Origin: JBFMGD01 sp040751775
GTDB lineage: Bacteria; Bacillota; Dethiobacteria; DTU022
Assembly: GCA_040751775.1 (NCBI GenBank)
Contig: JBFMGD010000004.1
Coordinates: 1-64,000, forward strand
DNA: 64,000 nucleotides
Reading direction: 5' to 3'
Positions 42,706 to 51,120 of the stretch are shown here, piece after piece. The notes below the pieces were generated by a model that saw only the letters and a program-made list of their open reading frames with translations, made no database searches and was not told the DNA's origin. Both the position numbers and the translations under genes were made by a program. Each line of letters opens with the position of its first letter. Positions within the stretch are counted from its first letter, which is position 1.

Positions 42706-44451
42706 ATGGTACTTCTGCAGTTTGCGCACAACGGTGGATTGGTCGATTTCCAGCAGGGCGGCGATTTCATACGTGGTGCGGCAGCGGCTTATGGCCTGGC
42801 GGAGCAGCTCTTTTTCCACGCATTCCTTCGCCTGCTTGAGAGGCTGCAGGGGTAGGGAGAAGGCGGCGCTTTGACCCGGCGCGGGTGAAGCCGCCGCGCC
42901 GCTGATATGGCGCGGCAGGTGTTTTATGGTCACGGTATCGGTGTCGGCTACGATCAACAGTCGCTCCACCAGGTTTTCCAACTCCCGCACGTTGCCGGGC
43001 CAGGGATAAGTTTTCAAGACTGTAAAGACAGACCGGTCAAGCTGCTTCTGTTGGTGATACTGCCGGTTAAACTGTTCCAGGAAACGATTAGTCAGCGGTT
43101 CAATATCGTCCGGGCGCTCGCGCAAGGGCGGCACCTCCAGCGGGATCACATTCAGGCGAAAATAAAGGTCTTCCCTGAATCCGCCCGCGGCAACCAGCTG
43201 CTCCACTTTCCGGTTGGAGGCGGCAATGATGCGCAAGTTGAGCTGTTTCTCTTTGGTGTCGCCAAGCCGGCTGATAATTCCTTCCTGGATTACATGCAAC
43301 AGCTTTACCTGCAGGTTTAGCGGCAGTTCGGTGATTTCGTCCAGGAAAAGAGTTCCTTCGTCGGCCAGTTCCATCTTACCGATTTTCCCCTCACCGCGCG
43401 CCCCGGAAAAAGCGCCGCCGGCATAACCGAACAGTTCGCTTTCGAGCAGGTTTTCCGGAATGGCGCCACAGTTGACCGTGATAAAGGGCTTCTCCCGCCG
43501 CGGGCTCTGCTCGTGAATAAAGCGGGCCACTAGACCCTTTCCCACTCCCGACTCGCCGGTTAAAAACACCGTTGAACCGGCAGGGGCGACCTTTTGCGCT
43601 GTCCGCATCAGTTCAAGCATCGGCGCGCTGGAGGCGACGATTTCACCAACGGTTGCACAGCCCTGCCTCAGTTCCACCAGTTCTTGGTAATAACGATTCT
43701 TCAGCTGCTGCGCCTCTTCAAGCTGCTGCTTCAACTTGTTTAGCCGGGTGATATCGCGGGTGTTGACAATAACCCGAAAAACGCTGCCGTCGGAATTGAA
43801 AGCCGGTGTTCCCGTGGCTAAAAATTTTCGGCCGCTGCGTTGACTCTGGATCACTGTTTGGGCACTTTTCTTTTGCAGCACCAGCCGCGTTACCGAGGGG
43901 AAGAATATTTTTTGCTTTTCCAGCTCGCTCACTTTTTTACCGAGCACGTCGGCAACCTTAACGCCGAAATTGTCTTCGAAAGCGGCATTGGCCCTTAAGA
44001 TCAGGCCAGCCCCGTCGGCAACCAGAATTTCATCGGAAGAAAAGTTGATAATCGCGTCCAGTTCACGCTCGAGCTCTTCATTCTTAATTCCCAGTTTAAA
44101 CCCCAGGGCAGCGGTGGTAACCGCGCCGCACAGGTTACCGGCAGCGTCGGCCACCGGCAGAGCGCCGCAACGCCGCAGCTCTTTCCAGAAATCCAACCAT
44201 GGAGTATCCGGTTTCAACGGGGCCGGCTCTGCCTGGACCAGATCGCCGGCGGTAAGTTGATCCAGGAGCCGGCCGCCGGTTAAAGCGCGCAGTGCGGATG
44301 AGAGGGTAATAATCCCGGTAATGTGCCTACCCTCCGCCAACGCCGCCAGACCGTCTTTTGAGCAGAGTAAAACAGAGAGCACGGAGGCGGCTTGATCCCG
44401 CAGTTGAACCGGTGCGGGTAAATTGAGCATCACATCTTGAGCGGTGAGCAT
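42670..44451 (-). CDS. Sigma-54-dependent transcriptional activator (CBS-PAS-AAA+-Fis)
   Basis: 593 residues: two CBS-like repeats (about 1-120), PAS (125-245), coiled linker, AAA+ domain with Walker A GESGVGKG, GAFSGA loop (usual GAFTGA) and Walker B GTLFLDEI, then a Fis-type helix-turn-helix (TTYEIAALLEIDQSTVVRKL). It hydrolyses ATP to open sigma-54 promoters. The adjacent -24/-12 promoter makes the aminotransferase-aor-gdhA operon its obvious target. AAAGGAG precedes the ATG. The signal sensed is unknown. Confidence 0.94.
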   Translation of the reverse strand: MLTAQDVMLNLPAPVQLRDQAASVLSVLLCSKDGLAALAEGRHITGIITLSSALRALTGGRLLDQLTAGDLVQAEPAPLKPDTPWLDFWKELRRCGALPVADAAGNLCGAVTTAALGFKLGIKNEELERELDAIINFSSDEILVADGAGLILRANAAFEDNFGVKVADVLGKKVSELEKQKIFFPSVTRLVLQKKSAQTVIQSQRSGRKFLATGTPAFNSDGSVFRVIVNTRDITRLNKLKQQLEEAQQLKNRYYQELVELRQGCATVGEIVASSAPMLELMRTAQKVAPAGSTVFLTGESGVGKGLVARFIHEQSPRREKPFITVNCGAIPENLLESELFGYAGGAFSGARGEGKIGKMELADEGTLFLDEITELPLNLQVKLLHVIQEGIISRLGDTKEKQLNLRIIAASNRKVEQLVAAGGFREDLYFRLNVIPLEVPPLRERPDDIEPLTNRFLEQFNRQYHQQKQLDRSVFTVLKTYPWPGNVRELENLVERLLIVADTDTVTIKHLPRHISGAAASPAPGQSAAFSLPLQPLKQAKECVEKELLRQAISRCRTTYEIAALLEIDQSTVVRKLQKYHLPPPDGELHQD

Positions 44452-44820
44452 CCGGTTACTCCTTTAGATTGATCGGAAAAATAGTTGCATCACAATAACC
44501 GTATTCTACGCGGGCGAGCACGCATAAGCCCCTGCAGCGGGGCAGCGGGCGGCTTTCAGCTGTATAGTTAAGGGATTAATTCTTAAAGCAGCATCAGAAA
44601 CCCTTTTTTAGATCCGGCCGAGTATTTTGATTTCTGAACTGCTGGGTGGAGATTGAAGGCAACGGGGTAATGCGTTTGCCAAAAAAGGTAACTGTAATGA
44701 AAAAAAAACGGTACTGTAATATTCCTGTAATCTAAGGGTTTTATAATTAACTCGAGTTGACCCCCTCTTTTAAAATATACATCTTAGGCGCAGCCGCCAA
44801 AGCTGCGCCACTTTTTTTAC
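44452..44820. other. Gene-free stretch
   Basis: No supported gene. Holds the hairpin at 44787-44809 and an A/T-rich segment with AACTGTAATGAAAA-like sequence and no recognised motif. Confidence 0.5.
44787..44809. terminator. Terminator after the DUF554 gene
   Basis: Stem GGCGCAGC / GCTGCGCC, loop CGCCAAA. On the plus strand it is followed by ACTTTTTTT; on the minus strand, where the DUF554 gene ends 11 bases before, by an A/T-rich run. Probably works both ways. Confidence 0.6.
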
Positions 44821-45516
44821 TCATCCCAACCAGTAAACCAGGGCGGCGCTGAAGAGAAAAGCCGGCAGCAGGTTGCCCACTTTTATGGTTTTTAACTGCA
44901 GCAGGCTTAAGCTGATCGCCACGATTAAAATGCCTCCCACCGCCGAAATCTCGATGATCACCGCCTCCGTCAGGATAACGCTCGTCCAACGGGCCATCAG
45001 CGCAATGGCTCCCTGGTAGAGCACTACCGGGAGAGCGGCAAATGCGACCCCCACCCCCATGGTGGAGGCAAAAACAACAGCGGAAACCCCGTCCAAGGCA
45101 GCCTTGGCGTAGAGGATCTGGTGAGAGCCGAGCAGGCCGCTTTCCAGGGCGCCGGTGATGGCCATGGCGCCGACCACGTAGATCATGGTTGCGTAGACAA
45201 AAGAGCGGGCGATGCTGGATTGATTCCGGCCTACATTTCTTTCCAGCCACCCGCCTACAGTCAGCAGTCTCTCCTCTAATTTTAAGAGTTCCCCGGTTAT
45301 GCCGCCTAAAACCAGGCTGAAGATCAGCAGCAGAACCTGCTGGCTCTGCAGCGCCATCTGCAGGCCGATCAACAGCACCGCCAGGCCGATACCTTGCATC
45401 GTAATCTCACTTAAACGCTTGGGAATGATCTTTCCCAGGGCAACGCCGACTAGCGCCCCGGCGATAATAGCCGCCCCGTTGACGATCGTTCCCTGCAGCA
45501 CACTGAAAAACAGCAA
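44821..45516 (-). CDS. DUF554 membrane protein (YqgA/YdfK family)
   Basis: 231 residues, six to seven helices, with GTIVNGAAIIAGALVG at the N-terminus and YAKAALDGVSAVVFASTMGVG in the middle (two parts), the DUF554 signature. Role unknown; some relatives are proposed transporters. The frame extends to 45570 but TTG 45516 follows GGGGAGG by 6 bases and matches the family start. Confidence 0.85.
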   Translation of the reverse strand: MLFFSVLQGTIVNGAAIIAGALVGVALGKIIPKRLSEITMQGIGLAVLLIGLQMALQSQQVLLLIFSLVLGGITGELLKLEERLLTVGGWLERNVGRNQSSIARSFVYATMIYVVGAMAITGALESGLLGSHQILYAKAALDGVSAVVFASTMGVGVAFAALPVVLYQGAIALMARWTSVILTEAVIIEISAVGGILIVAISLSLLQLKTIKVGNLLPAFLFSAALVYWLG

Positions 45517-45621
45517 ACCGCTCCTCCCCTTTCTAGTTAACCGAAAGCGTAAAAATAAAACGGTTGACAACAGTCAGCGATTATCCTAATATTTTAGCAA
45601 AGTATAGAACCGAGTGATAGT

Positions 45622-46404
45622 ATGAAAATAACCGGCGAAACAAACCAACTCAATGCAGCAAAACTGGCTGGAGCGGGAGTGGTCTATTACCGGGCTCTCG
45701 TTTCGACCAATACCACCGCCAGGCGGCTGGCGGAAAAAGGAGCGGCCAACGGTACCGCCGTGGCCGCTGAAGAACAACGCCGGGGCCGCGGCCGGCACGG
45801 CCGCGCGTGGGCCTCCGCGCCAGGCAAAGGCCTTTACTTTTCCCTGATCCTGAGGCCGCGGGTGCTCAAAGCCGCGGCGGCCGCACCGGTTACCCTGGCA
45901 GCAGGCGCCTCCCTGGCCACTACACTCCGACAGGAAACCGGCTTGCCGGTAAAAATAAAGTGGCCCAACGACCTGCTTTTATATGGGAGAAAGATCGGCG
46001 GCATCCTGTCCGAGCTGAAAAACGGGCCGGAATCGGTCGATTACCTGGTGATCGGTGTGGGTCTGAATATTAACCACGACACGGCTGATTTTACCCCGGA
46101 GCTGCGGGCCAAGGCCTCTTCACTTAAGGCGGCAAGCGGCCGCTCTTTTGAACGGACCGCCCTCTTACTGGCCTCCTTAGACAAATTGCGGGAAGACTGC
46201 CGGCTTTTTTTTGAGGCCGGATTCGCCCCTTTCCGGCAGCTCTGGCTTGATCTGAACGAAACCCTGGGCAAGAGCGTGACCGTCACCTCCTGGAGCGGTG
46301 AAACGATCCGCGGCCGGGCGCTGGATCTGGATCAGAACGGCGCGCTGCTGATCGAAGAGCACCCCGGAGCGGTGCGAGAGGTCTGCTTTGGAGAAGTCCA
46401 ATAA
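45622..46404 (+). CDS. birA: Biotin-protein ligase, no DNA-binding domain
   Basis: Attaches biotin to carboxylase carrier proteins. 260 residues with STNTTARRLA, the GRGRHGRAW loop, KWPNDLL and the C-terminal SH3-like domain. It begins directly at the catalytic domain, so it is a group I ligase without the repressor helix-turn-helix; biotin genes must be controlled otherwise. Followed after 17 bases by bioY. Confidence 0.93.
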   Translation: MKITGETNQLNAAKLAGAGVVYYRALVSTNTTARRLAEKGAANGTAVAAEEQRRGRGRHGRAWASAPGKGLYFSLILRPRVLKAAAAAPVTLAAGASLATTLRQETGLPVKIKWPNDLLLYGRKIGGILSELKNGPESVDYLVIGVGLNINHDTADFTPELRAKASSLKAASGRSFERTALLLASLDKLREDCRLFFEAGFAPFRQLWLDLNETLGKSVTVTSWSGETIRGRALDLDQNGALLIEEHPGAVREVCFGEVQ

Positions 46405-46421
46405 TTAAGGAGGCAAATCAG

Positions 46422-46982
46422 ATGGCTTTACGGCGCCTGGCCATAATCGCACTTTTCACCGCTTTGATCGCTATCCTGGCGCAGCTGGCCATACCGCTGC
46501 CCTTCAGTCCCGTGCCGGTAACAGGGCAGCTGGTCGGAGTGCTGCTGGCGGGCATACTGCTGGGCCGCCGCGACGGGCTACTGGCCGTTTCGGCCTACCT
46601 TTTGCTCGGCGCCGCCGGCGCGCCGGTTTTTGCCCTGGGCCGCGGTGGCCTCTTTACCCTATTGGGCCCAACCGGCGGCTACCTGTGGGGTTTTCTGCCT
46701 GCCGTTTATTTTACTGGCAGAATTCAAGAAGGAGAAAACGTGCCTGGCTTGCTGCGCACCGGCGCAGCGGTAGCCTTGGGGCTGGGCTGGATCTACCTCT
46801 GCGGAGCCGCGCAGCTCAGCCTGGTCATGGGCTTCAGCGCCAGGCAGGCGCTTCTGGCCGGCGTGGTGCCTTTTATCCCGGTGGATCTGCTCAAGGCCGG
46901 CTTGGCGGCATCACTGGGGGCAAAAATTAAAAAGAGCCTGCGCTCCAGCGGGCTGCATAGAGAGGTGAGAAGTGAGAGGTGA
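46422..46982 (+). CDS. bioY: Biotin transporter BioY
   Basis: S-component of an ECF transporter (or stand-alone) that binds biotin in the membrane. 186 residues, six helices, with PFSPVPVTGQ and GPTGGYLWGF, the BioY signatures. AAGGAGG precedes the ATG by 9 bases. Shares a transcript with birA. Confidence 0.93.
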   Translation: MALRRLAIIALFTALIAILAQLAIPLPFSPVPVTGQLVGVLLAGILLGRRDGLLAVSAYLLLGAAGAPVFALGRGGLFTLLGPTGGYLWGFLPAVYFTGRIQEGENVPGLLRTGAAVALGLGWIYLCGAAQLSLVMGFSARQALLAGVVPFIPVDLLKAGLAASLGAKIKKSLRSSGLHREVRSER

Positions 46983-47016
46983 GATCTTTGTAAGAGGCTC
47001 CAGGACCGGCTGACTA

Positions 47017-47793
47017 TTAGCCGCACAGTTCCTCCCAGGCGAGCAGGGCCGCTCCCAAAGCGCCGACTATCTGGGGCTCGGGCGGCACCAGGATCTCTGT
47101 GTTCAGTTTATCGGCTAGGGCGCGCACCACAGCGCCGTTTTTGGCGACACCGCCGGTCATAACCACCTGCTCTGCCAACCCGACGCGCGCTACCAGGCCG
47201 CTGGTGCGGTCGGTAATCGCGTCATGCAGTCCGCGGGCGATCTCTTCGCGCGCCAACCCTCCCGCAATCAAAGATACTACCTCGGATTCGGCAAACACGG
47301 TGCACATGCTGCTGATCGGCACCGAGCGGGCGGCGCTCTCGCTTAAAGCCGCCAGCCCGGGCAGATCCACTTCCAGCGCCTGGGCCATCACTTCCAGAAA
47401 GCGCCCTGTGCCGGCAGAACACTTATCATTCATCGCGAAATCAAGCACTTTGCCGTGTTCGTTGAGGCGAATCGCCTTGCTGTCCTGTCCGCCGATATCG
47501 ATCACGGTGCGTACCGCCGGGAATAAATAGAAAGCGCCGCGCCCGTGGCAGGTAATCTCGGTAATCCGCTTCTGCGCAAACGGGATGCTGATCCGGCCGT
47601 AACCGGTCGCGACGATATATTCCAGATCCGCGCGGCCAAGCTCAGCGGCGCGCAGTGCCTCCTGCAGCGCTTTTTCGGCGGCAAGTTTACTGTTTGCTCC
47701 TGTGGGTAAAATAACATAACCGAGCACACGTTCCTGATCCAGGATTACCACTTCAGCGGAGAGAGAACCGACATCAATACCGGCCACGGGCAT
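47017..47793 (-). CDS. 2-hydroxyacyl-CoA dehydratase activator (BadF/HgdC family ATPase)
   Basis: Homodimeric ATPase with one [4Fe-4S] cluster that pumps an electron into 2-hydroxyacyl-CoA dehydratases (or benzoyl-CoA-reductase-like enzymes). 258 residues with GIDVGSLSAEVV, DIGGQDSK, the cluster cysteines in NDKCSAGTGRF and SSMCTVFAES, and VMTGGVAKN. No dehydratase subunit genes are next to it, so its partner is elsewhere. Confidence 0.92.
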   Translation of the reverse strand: MPVAGIDVGSLSAEVVILDQERVLGYVILPTGANSKLAAEKALQEALRAAELGRADLEYIVATGYGRISIPFAQKRITEITCHGRGAFYLFPAVRTVIDIGGQDSKAIRLNEHGKVLDFAMNDKCSAGTGRFLEVMAQALEVDLPGLAALSESAARSVPISSMCTVFAESEVVSLIAGGLAREEIARGLHDAITDRTSGLVARVGLAEQVVMTGGVAKNGAVVRALADKLNTEILVPPEPQIVGALGAALLAWEELCG

Positions 47794-47859
47794 AACTGTT
47801 ACAGTCCTTTCAAATAAATTGTCTATTCCGACAATTGCGGAAATTAAAGATACCTGCTT

Positions 47860-48444
47860 TCAACGGAGCAGGTTGTTGATCGCTTTCCAGAGCAGGTCCC
47901 GTCCGGCCCCGGTCCGGGCGGAAAAAGGAAGCAGGGGGTCTGATTCCGACAGCTCCATTTCAACGCGCATCTGCTTCATCCGCTGCAAGAGGGCGCCCCG
48001 GGAGAGCTTATCCGCCTTGGTAACTGTGCTAATCGTGACAACCTGGTGAAAGCGCAGCCAGCGTGTCATCTGCAGGTCGTCCGCAGTCGGTCCTTGGCGG
48101 CTGTCGATCAGGTGAATACAACCGCGCAGGCTTTGCCGCTCACCCAGGTAGTCTTCAATTAACGGCGTCCACCCCTGCTGCATGCTCTTGGAGACCCTGG
48201 CATAACCGTAACCCGGCAGGTCAACAAAATAAAAAGCATCATTAATCAGGTAAAAGTAGATGCCCCTGGTTTTACCGGGAGTGGAGCTTGTCCGGGCCAG
48301 GTTTTTCCGGCCGATCAGCACATTGATTAACGAGGATTTACCCACGTTGGAGCGGCCGAGAAAAGCGATTTCGTCGCGTCCGTCGCTTGGAAAGTCCTTT
48401 ACATGGTATGCGCCAATCTTTAGCTCAGCCTGTTTTACATGCAC
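47860..48444 (-). CDS. engB: Ribosome-biogenesis GTPase EngB/YsxC
   Basis: 194 residues with G1 GRSNVGKSS, G3 DLPGYGYA, G4 TKADK and G5 SA. Helps assemble the 50S subunit. Start GTG 48444, 5 bases after GGGAG; the open frame upstream overlaps lon and is rejected. Last gene of the lon-engB pair, as in Bacillus. Confidence 0.93.
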   Translation of the reverse strand: MHVKQAELKIGAYHVKDFPSDGRDEIAFLGRSNVGKSSLINVLIGRKNLARTSSTPGKTRGIYFYLINDAFYFVDLPGYGYARVSKSMQQGWTPLIEDYLGERQSLRGCIHLIDSRQGPTADDLQMTRWLRFHQVVTISTVTKADKLSRGALLQRMKQMRVEMELSESDPLLPFSARTGAGRDLLWKAINNLLR

Positions 48445-48556
48445 GTCTGCTCCCCCCAGCAGTTCAAAGACATTCCCGCCCAATACTAAGTAAGGGGCAC
48501 GCCATACCGTGCCCCGATGGCTCGCACCTACCCGCAGTGAAAGCCCTTTGGTTGCC

Positions 48557-50965
48557 CTAGTGCTGCATGATGGAATCGTCATTATGCAGAGAGGTGCGAA
48601 CCTCTCCCCGCTCCAGCAGCGCCCCGGGAACAGCTTCTTCTTTCGGCAAAGGCTTCTTATGTAAAAGAGCCAACTCTAAAACTTCATCCATATGCTCGAC
48701 CAGTCTCACTTCAATCTTGCGCCGCACATTCTCGGGGATATCATCTAAATCTTTGCGATTTTCCAGGGGCATCAACATATACTTGATCCCGGCCCGGTGT
48801 GCCGCCAGCATTTTTTCTTTTATCCCGCCAACAGGCAGAACCCGTCCCCGCAAGGTAATTTCACCGGTCATGGTGACATCACGGCGCACCGGGGTGCGCG
48901 TCAGCGCCGAGGCGAGAGCCGTGGCCATGGTGATGCCTGCCGAAGGGCCGTCTTTGGGGATGGCCCCTTCCGGCACGTGGATGTGGATATCGTAGTTTTC
49001 ATAAAAATCTTCCGCCAACCCCAGCGTGTCGGCGCGGGAGCGGATATAGCTCAAGGCGGCCTGCGCTGATTCCTGCATCACTTCGCCCAGCTTACCGGTG
49101 AGGATCATTTTGCCTTTACCCTTCATCAGGGTAATCTCAATCGAAAGAAGGTCCCCGCCGGCTTCCGTCCAGGCCAACCCTGTGGCCACGCCCACCTGGT
49201 CCTCTTTTTCCGCCGCGCCGTAGCGATAGCGCGGGATCCCCAGGTATTTATGCAGGTTCTGGCGGGAGAGGCGGATCCGGATTTCACGGTCCTTGACCAC
49301 TTCCCGGGCCGCCTTGCGGCAAATTGCCGCCAGGCTGCGCTCCAGGCTGCGCACTCCCGCTTCCCGGGTGTATTCACGGATGATCCGGCGCACGGTGCCT
49401 TCGGATATTTCGAGGTTTTTCGGCGCCAGCCCGTGCTCTTCAATCTGTTTCGGCTGCAAATGCCGCCGGGCAATCTCCACCTTGTCTTCTTCCGTGTACC
49501 CGGGAATATGGATAATCTCCATCCGGTCCAGCAGCGGCTGCGGGATACTGAAGGAGGCGTTGGCGGTGGTAACAAACATAACCTGGGAGAGGTCGAAAGG
49601 CAGCTCCAGGTAGTGATCGCTGAAAGCATGGTTCTGTTCCGGATCCAGCACTTCCAGGAGCGCCGACGAAGGATCGCCGCGAAAATCGGTGGACATCTTG
49701 TCGATTTCGTCCATCAGAAATACCGGGTTGTTCGACTTGGCCTGGCGCATGCCCTGGATGATCCGGCCGGGCAGCGCGCCCACATAAGTGCGGCGGTGGC
49801 CGCGTATTTCCGCTTCGTCGCGCACGCCGCCCAAAGAGATTCGCACAAAGTTACGCTCCAGGGCGCGGGCGATCGATTTGGCCAGCGAGGTCTTGCCGAC
49901 ACCGGGCGGGCCGATCAGGCAGAGAATCGGGCCTTTCAGCTTTTTCGCCAGCTGCCGTACCGCCAGGTATTCGATAATCCGCTCCTTTACTTTTTGCAAG
50001 CCGTAGTGATCTTCGTCCAGGATCTGCTCCGCCCGGTCCAGGTCCAGGCGATCAATCGTGCTCTCAGACCAGGGTAAATCTAAAACCCAGTCCAGGTAGG
50101 TACGGATAACGATCCCTTCAGCCGCGGCCGGCGGCATCTTATCCAGGCGATCCACTTCCTTAAGTGCTTTCGCTTCCACATCGGAAGGCAGTTTCGCTTC
50201 GGCAATCTTGCCGCGGTATTCCTCTACCTCGGCCAACCGCTCATCTTTATCGCCCAGCTCTTTCTGTATTGCTTTCATCTGCTCCCGCAGGTAATACTCT
50301 TTTTGGGTTTTCTCCATCTGCTTGCGTACCCGCAGATTAATCTTACGTTCGATTTCGAGAATTTCCATCTCATGGCTTAAGAGCTCACTGATCTTTTCCA
50401 TACGGGCTTTGGCGGTAACCGCTTCCAGCACATCCTGCTTCTGATTGACCTTCAGCGTGAGATGGGAAGCAATCACATCAGCCAAGCGCCCCGGCTCTTC
50501 CAATCCGGATACCGTGGCCAGAGTTTCCGGCGCAATCTTCCGACTAACCTTGATATACTGTTCAAACTGGTAGAGGAGGCTGCGCATGAGCGCCTCTACC
50601 TCCGGTGTGCGCGACTCATCTTCCTTAATGATAATCGATTCCACCTCGAAGTAAGGTTCAACAGCGGTAAACCGGGTAATCCGGGCGCGGCTTAAGCCCT
50701 CGACCAGGACCCGGATTGTTCCTCCGGGCAGTTTAATCATCTGTTTTATCTCCGCCACCGTGCCGATCGTGTAAAGATCCTCTTCCACGGGCTCATCTTC
50801 GCGGGCATCCTTTTGCGCGACCAACAGGATCCGGTTGTCGCCAACCATAGCCCGGTCCAGGGCGGTGACGGAACGCTCCCGGCCTACATCCAGGTGCAAA
50901 ACCATATTCGGGAAGACCAGGACTCCTCTTAAAGGCAGCAGTGCCAGTTTATGCCTCTGTTTCAT
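48557..50965 (-). CDS. lon: ATP-dependent protease Lon
   Basis: 802 residues: N-terminal substrate domain, AAA+ with Walker A GPPGVGKTS and Walker B FLMDEID, and the serine-lysine protease domain with KDGPSAGITM and GGIKEKMLAAHRAG. ATG 50965 is used; a GTG at 50980 overlaps the AGGAGG and is less likely. Confidence 0.95.
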   Translation of the reverse strand: MKQRHKLALLPLRGVLVFPNMVLHLDVGRERSVTALDRAMVGDNRILLVAQKDAREDEPVEEDLYTIGTVAEIKQMIKLPGGTIRVLVEGLSRARITRFTAVEPYFEVESIIIKEDESRTPEVEALMRSLLYQFEQYIKVSRKIAPETLATVSGLEEPGRLADVIASHLTLKVNQKQDVLEAVTAKARMEKISELLSHEMEILEIERKINLRVRKQMEKTQKEYYLREQMKAIQKELGDKDERLAEVEEYRGKIAEAKLPSDVEAKALKEVDRLDKMPPAAAEGIVIRTYLDWVLDLPWSESTIDRLDLDRAEQILDEDHYGLQKVKERIIEYLAVRQLAKKLKGPILCLIGPPGVGKTSLAKSIARALERNFVRISLGGVRDEAEIRGHRRTYVGALPGRIIQGMRQAKSNNPVFLMDEIDKMSTDFRGDPSSALLEVLDPEQNHAFSDHYLELPFDLSQVMFVTTANASFSIPQPLLDRMEIIHIPGYTEEDKVEIARRHLQPKQIEEHGLAPKNLEISEGTVRRIIREYTREAGVRSLERSLAAICRKAAREVVKDREIRIRLSRQNLHKYLGIPRYRYGAAEKEDQVGVATGLAWTEAGGDLLSIEITLMKGKGKMILTGKLGEVMQESAQAALSYIRSRADTLGLAEDFYENYDIHIHVPEGAIPKDGPSAGITMATALASALTRTPVRRDVTMTGEITLRGRVLPVGGIKEKMLAAHRAGIKYMLMPLENRKDLDDIPENVRRKIEVRLVEHMDEVLELALLHKKPLPKEEAVPGALLERGEVRTSLHNDDSIMQH

Positions 50966-51004
50966 CTTCGCTTTCGTCACCTCCTTAAAACATAAAGCGA
51001 AAAG

Positions 51005-51037
51005 CGAGAAGCTGTAAACTATAATTCGCTTCCCGCT
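51005..51037 (-). terminator. Terminator between lonB and lon
   Basis: Minus strand GCGGGAAGC ... GCTTCTCGC (one G-U pair) followed by TTTT. It lies about 85 bases after the lonB stop and before the lon start. Confidence 0.6.
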
Positions 51038-51120
51038 CAGTTTTCCCCTTTTTTTTACCCGGCGCCCCTGCTTCCACAAAACTATATTTATACTATTATC
51101 TAGACTTTAAAAGATCGTCC

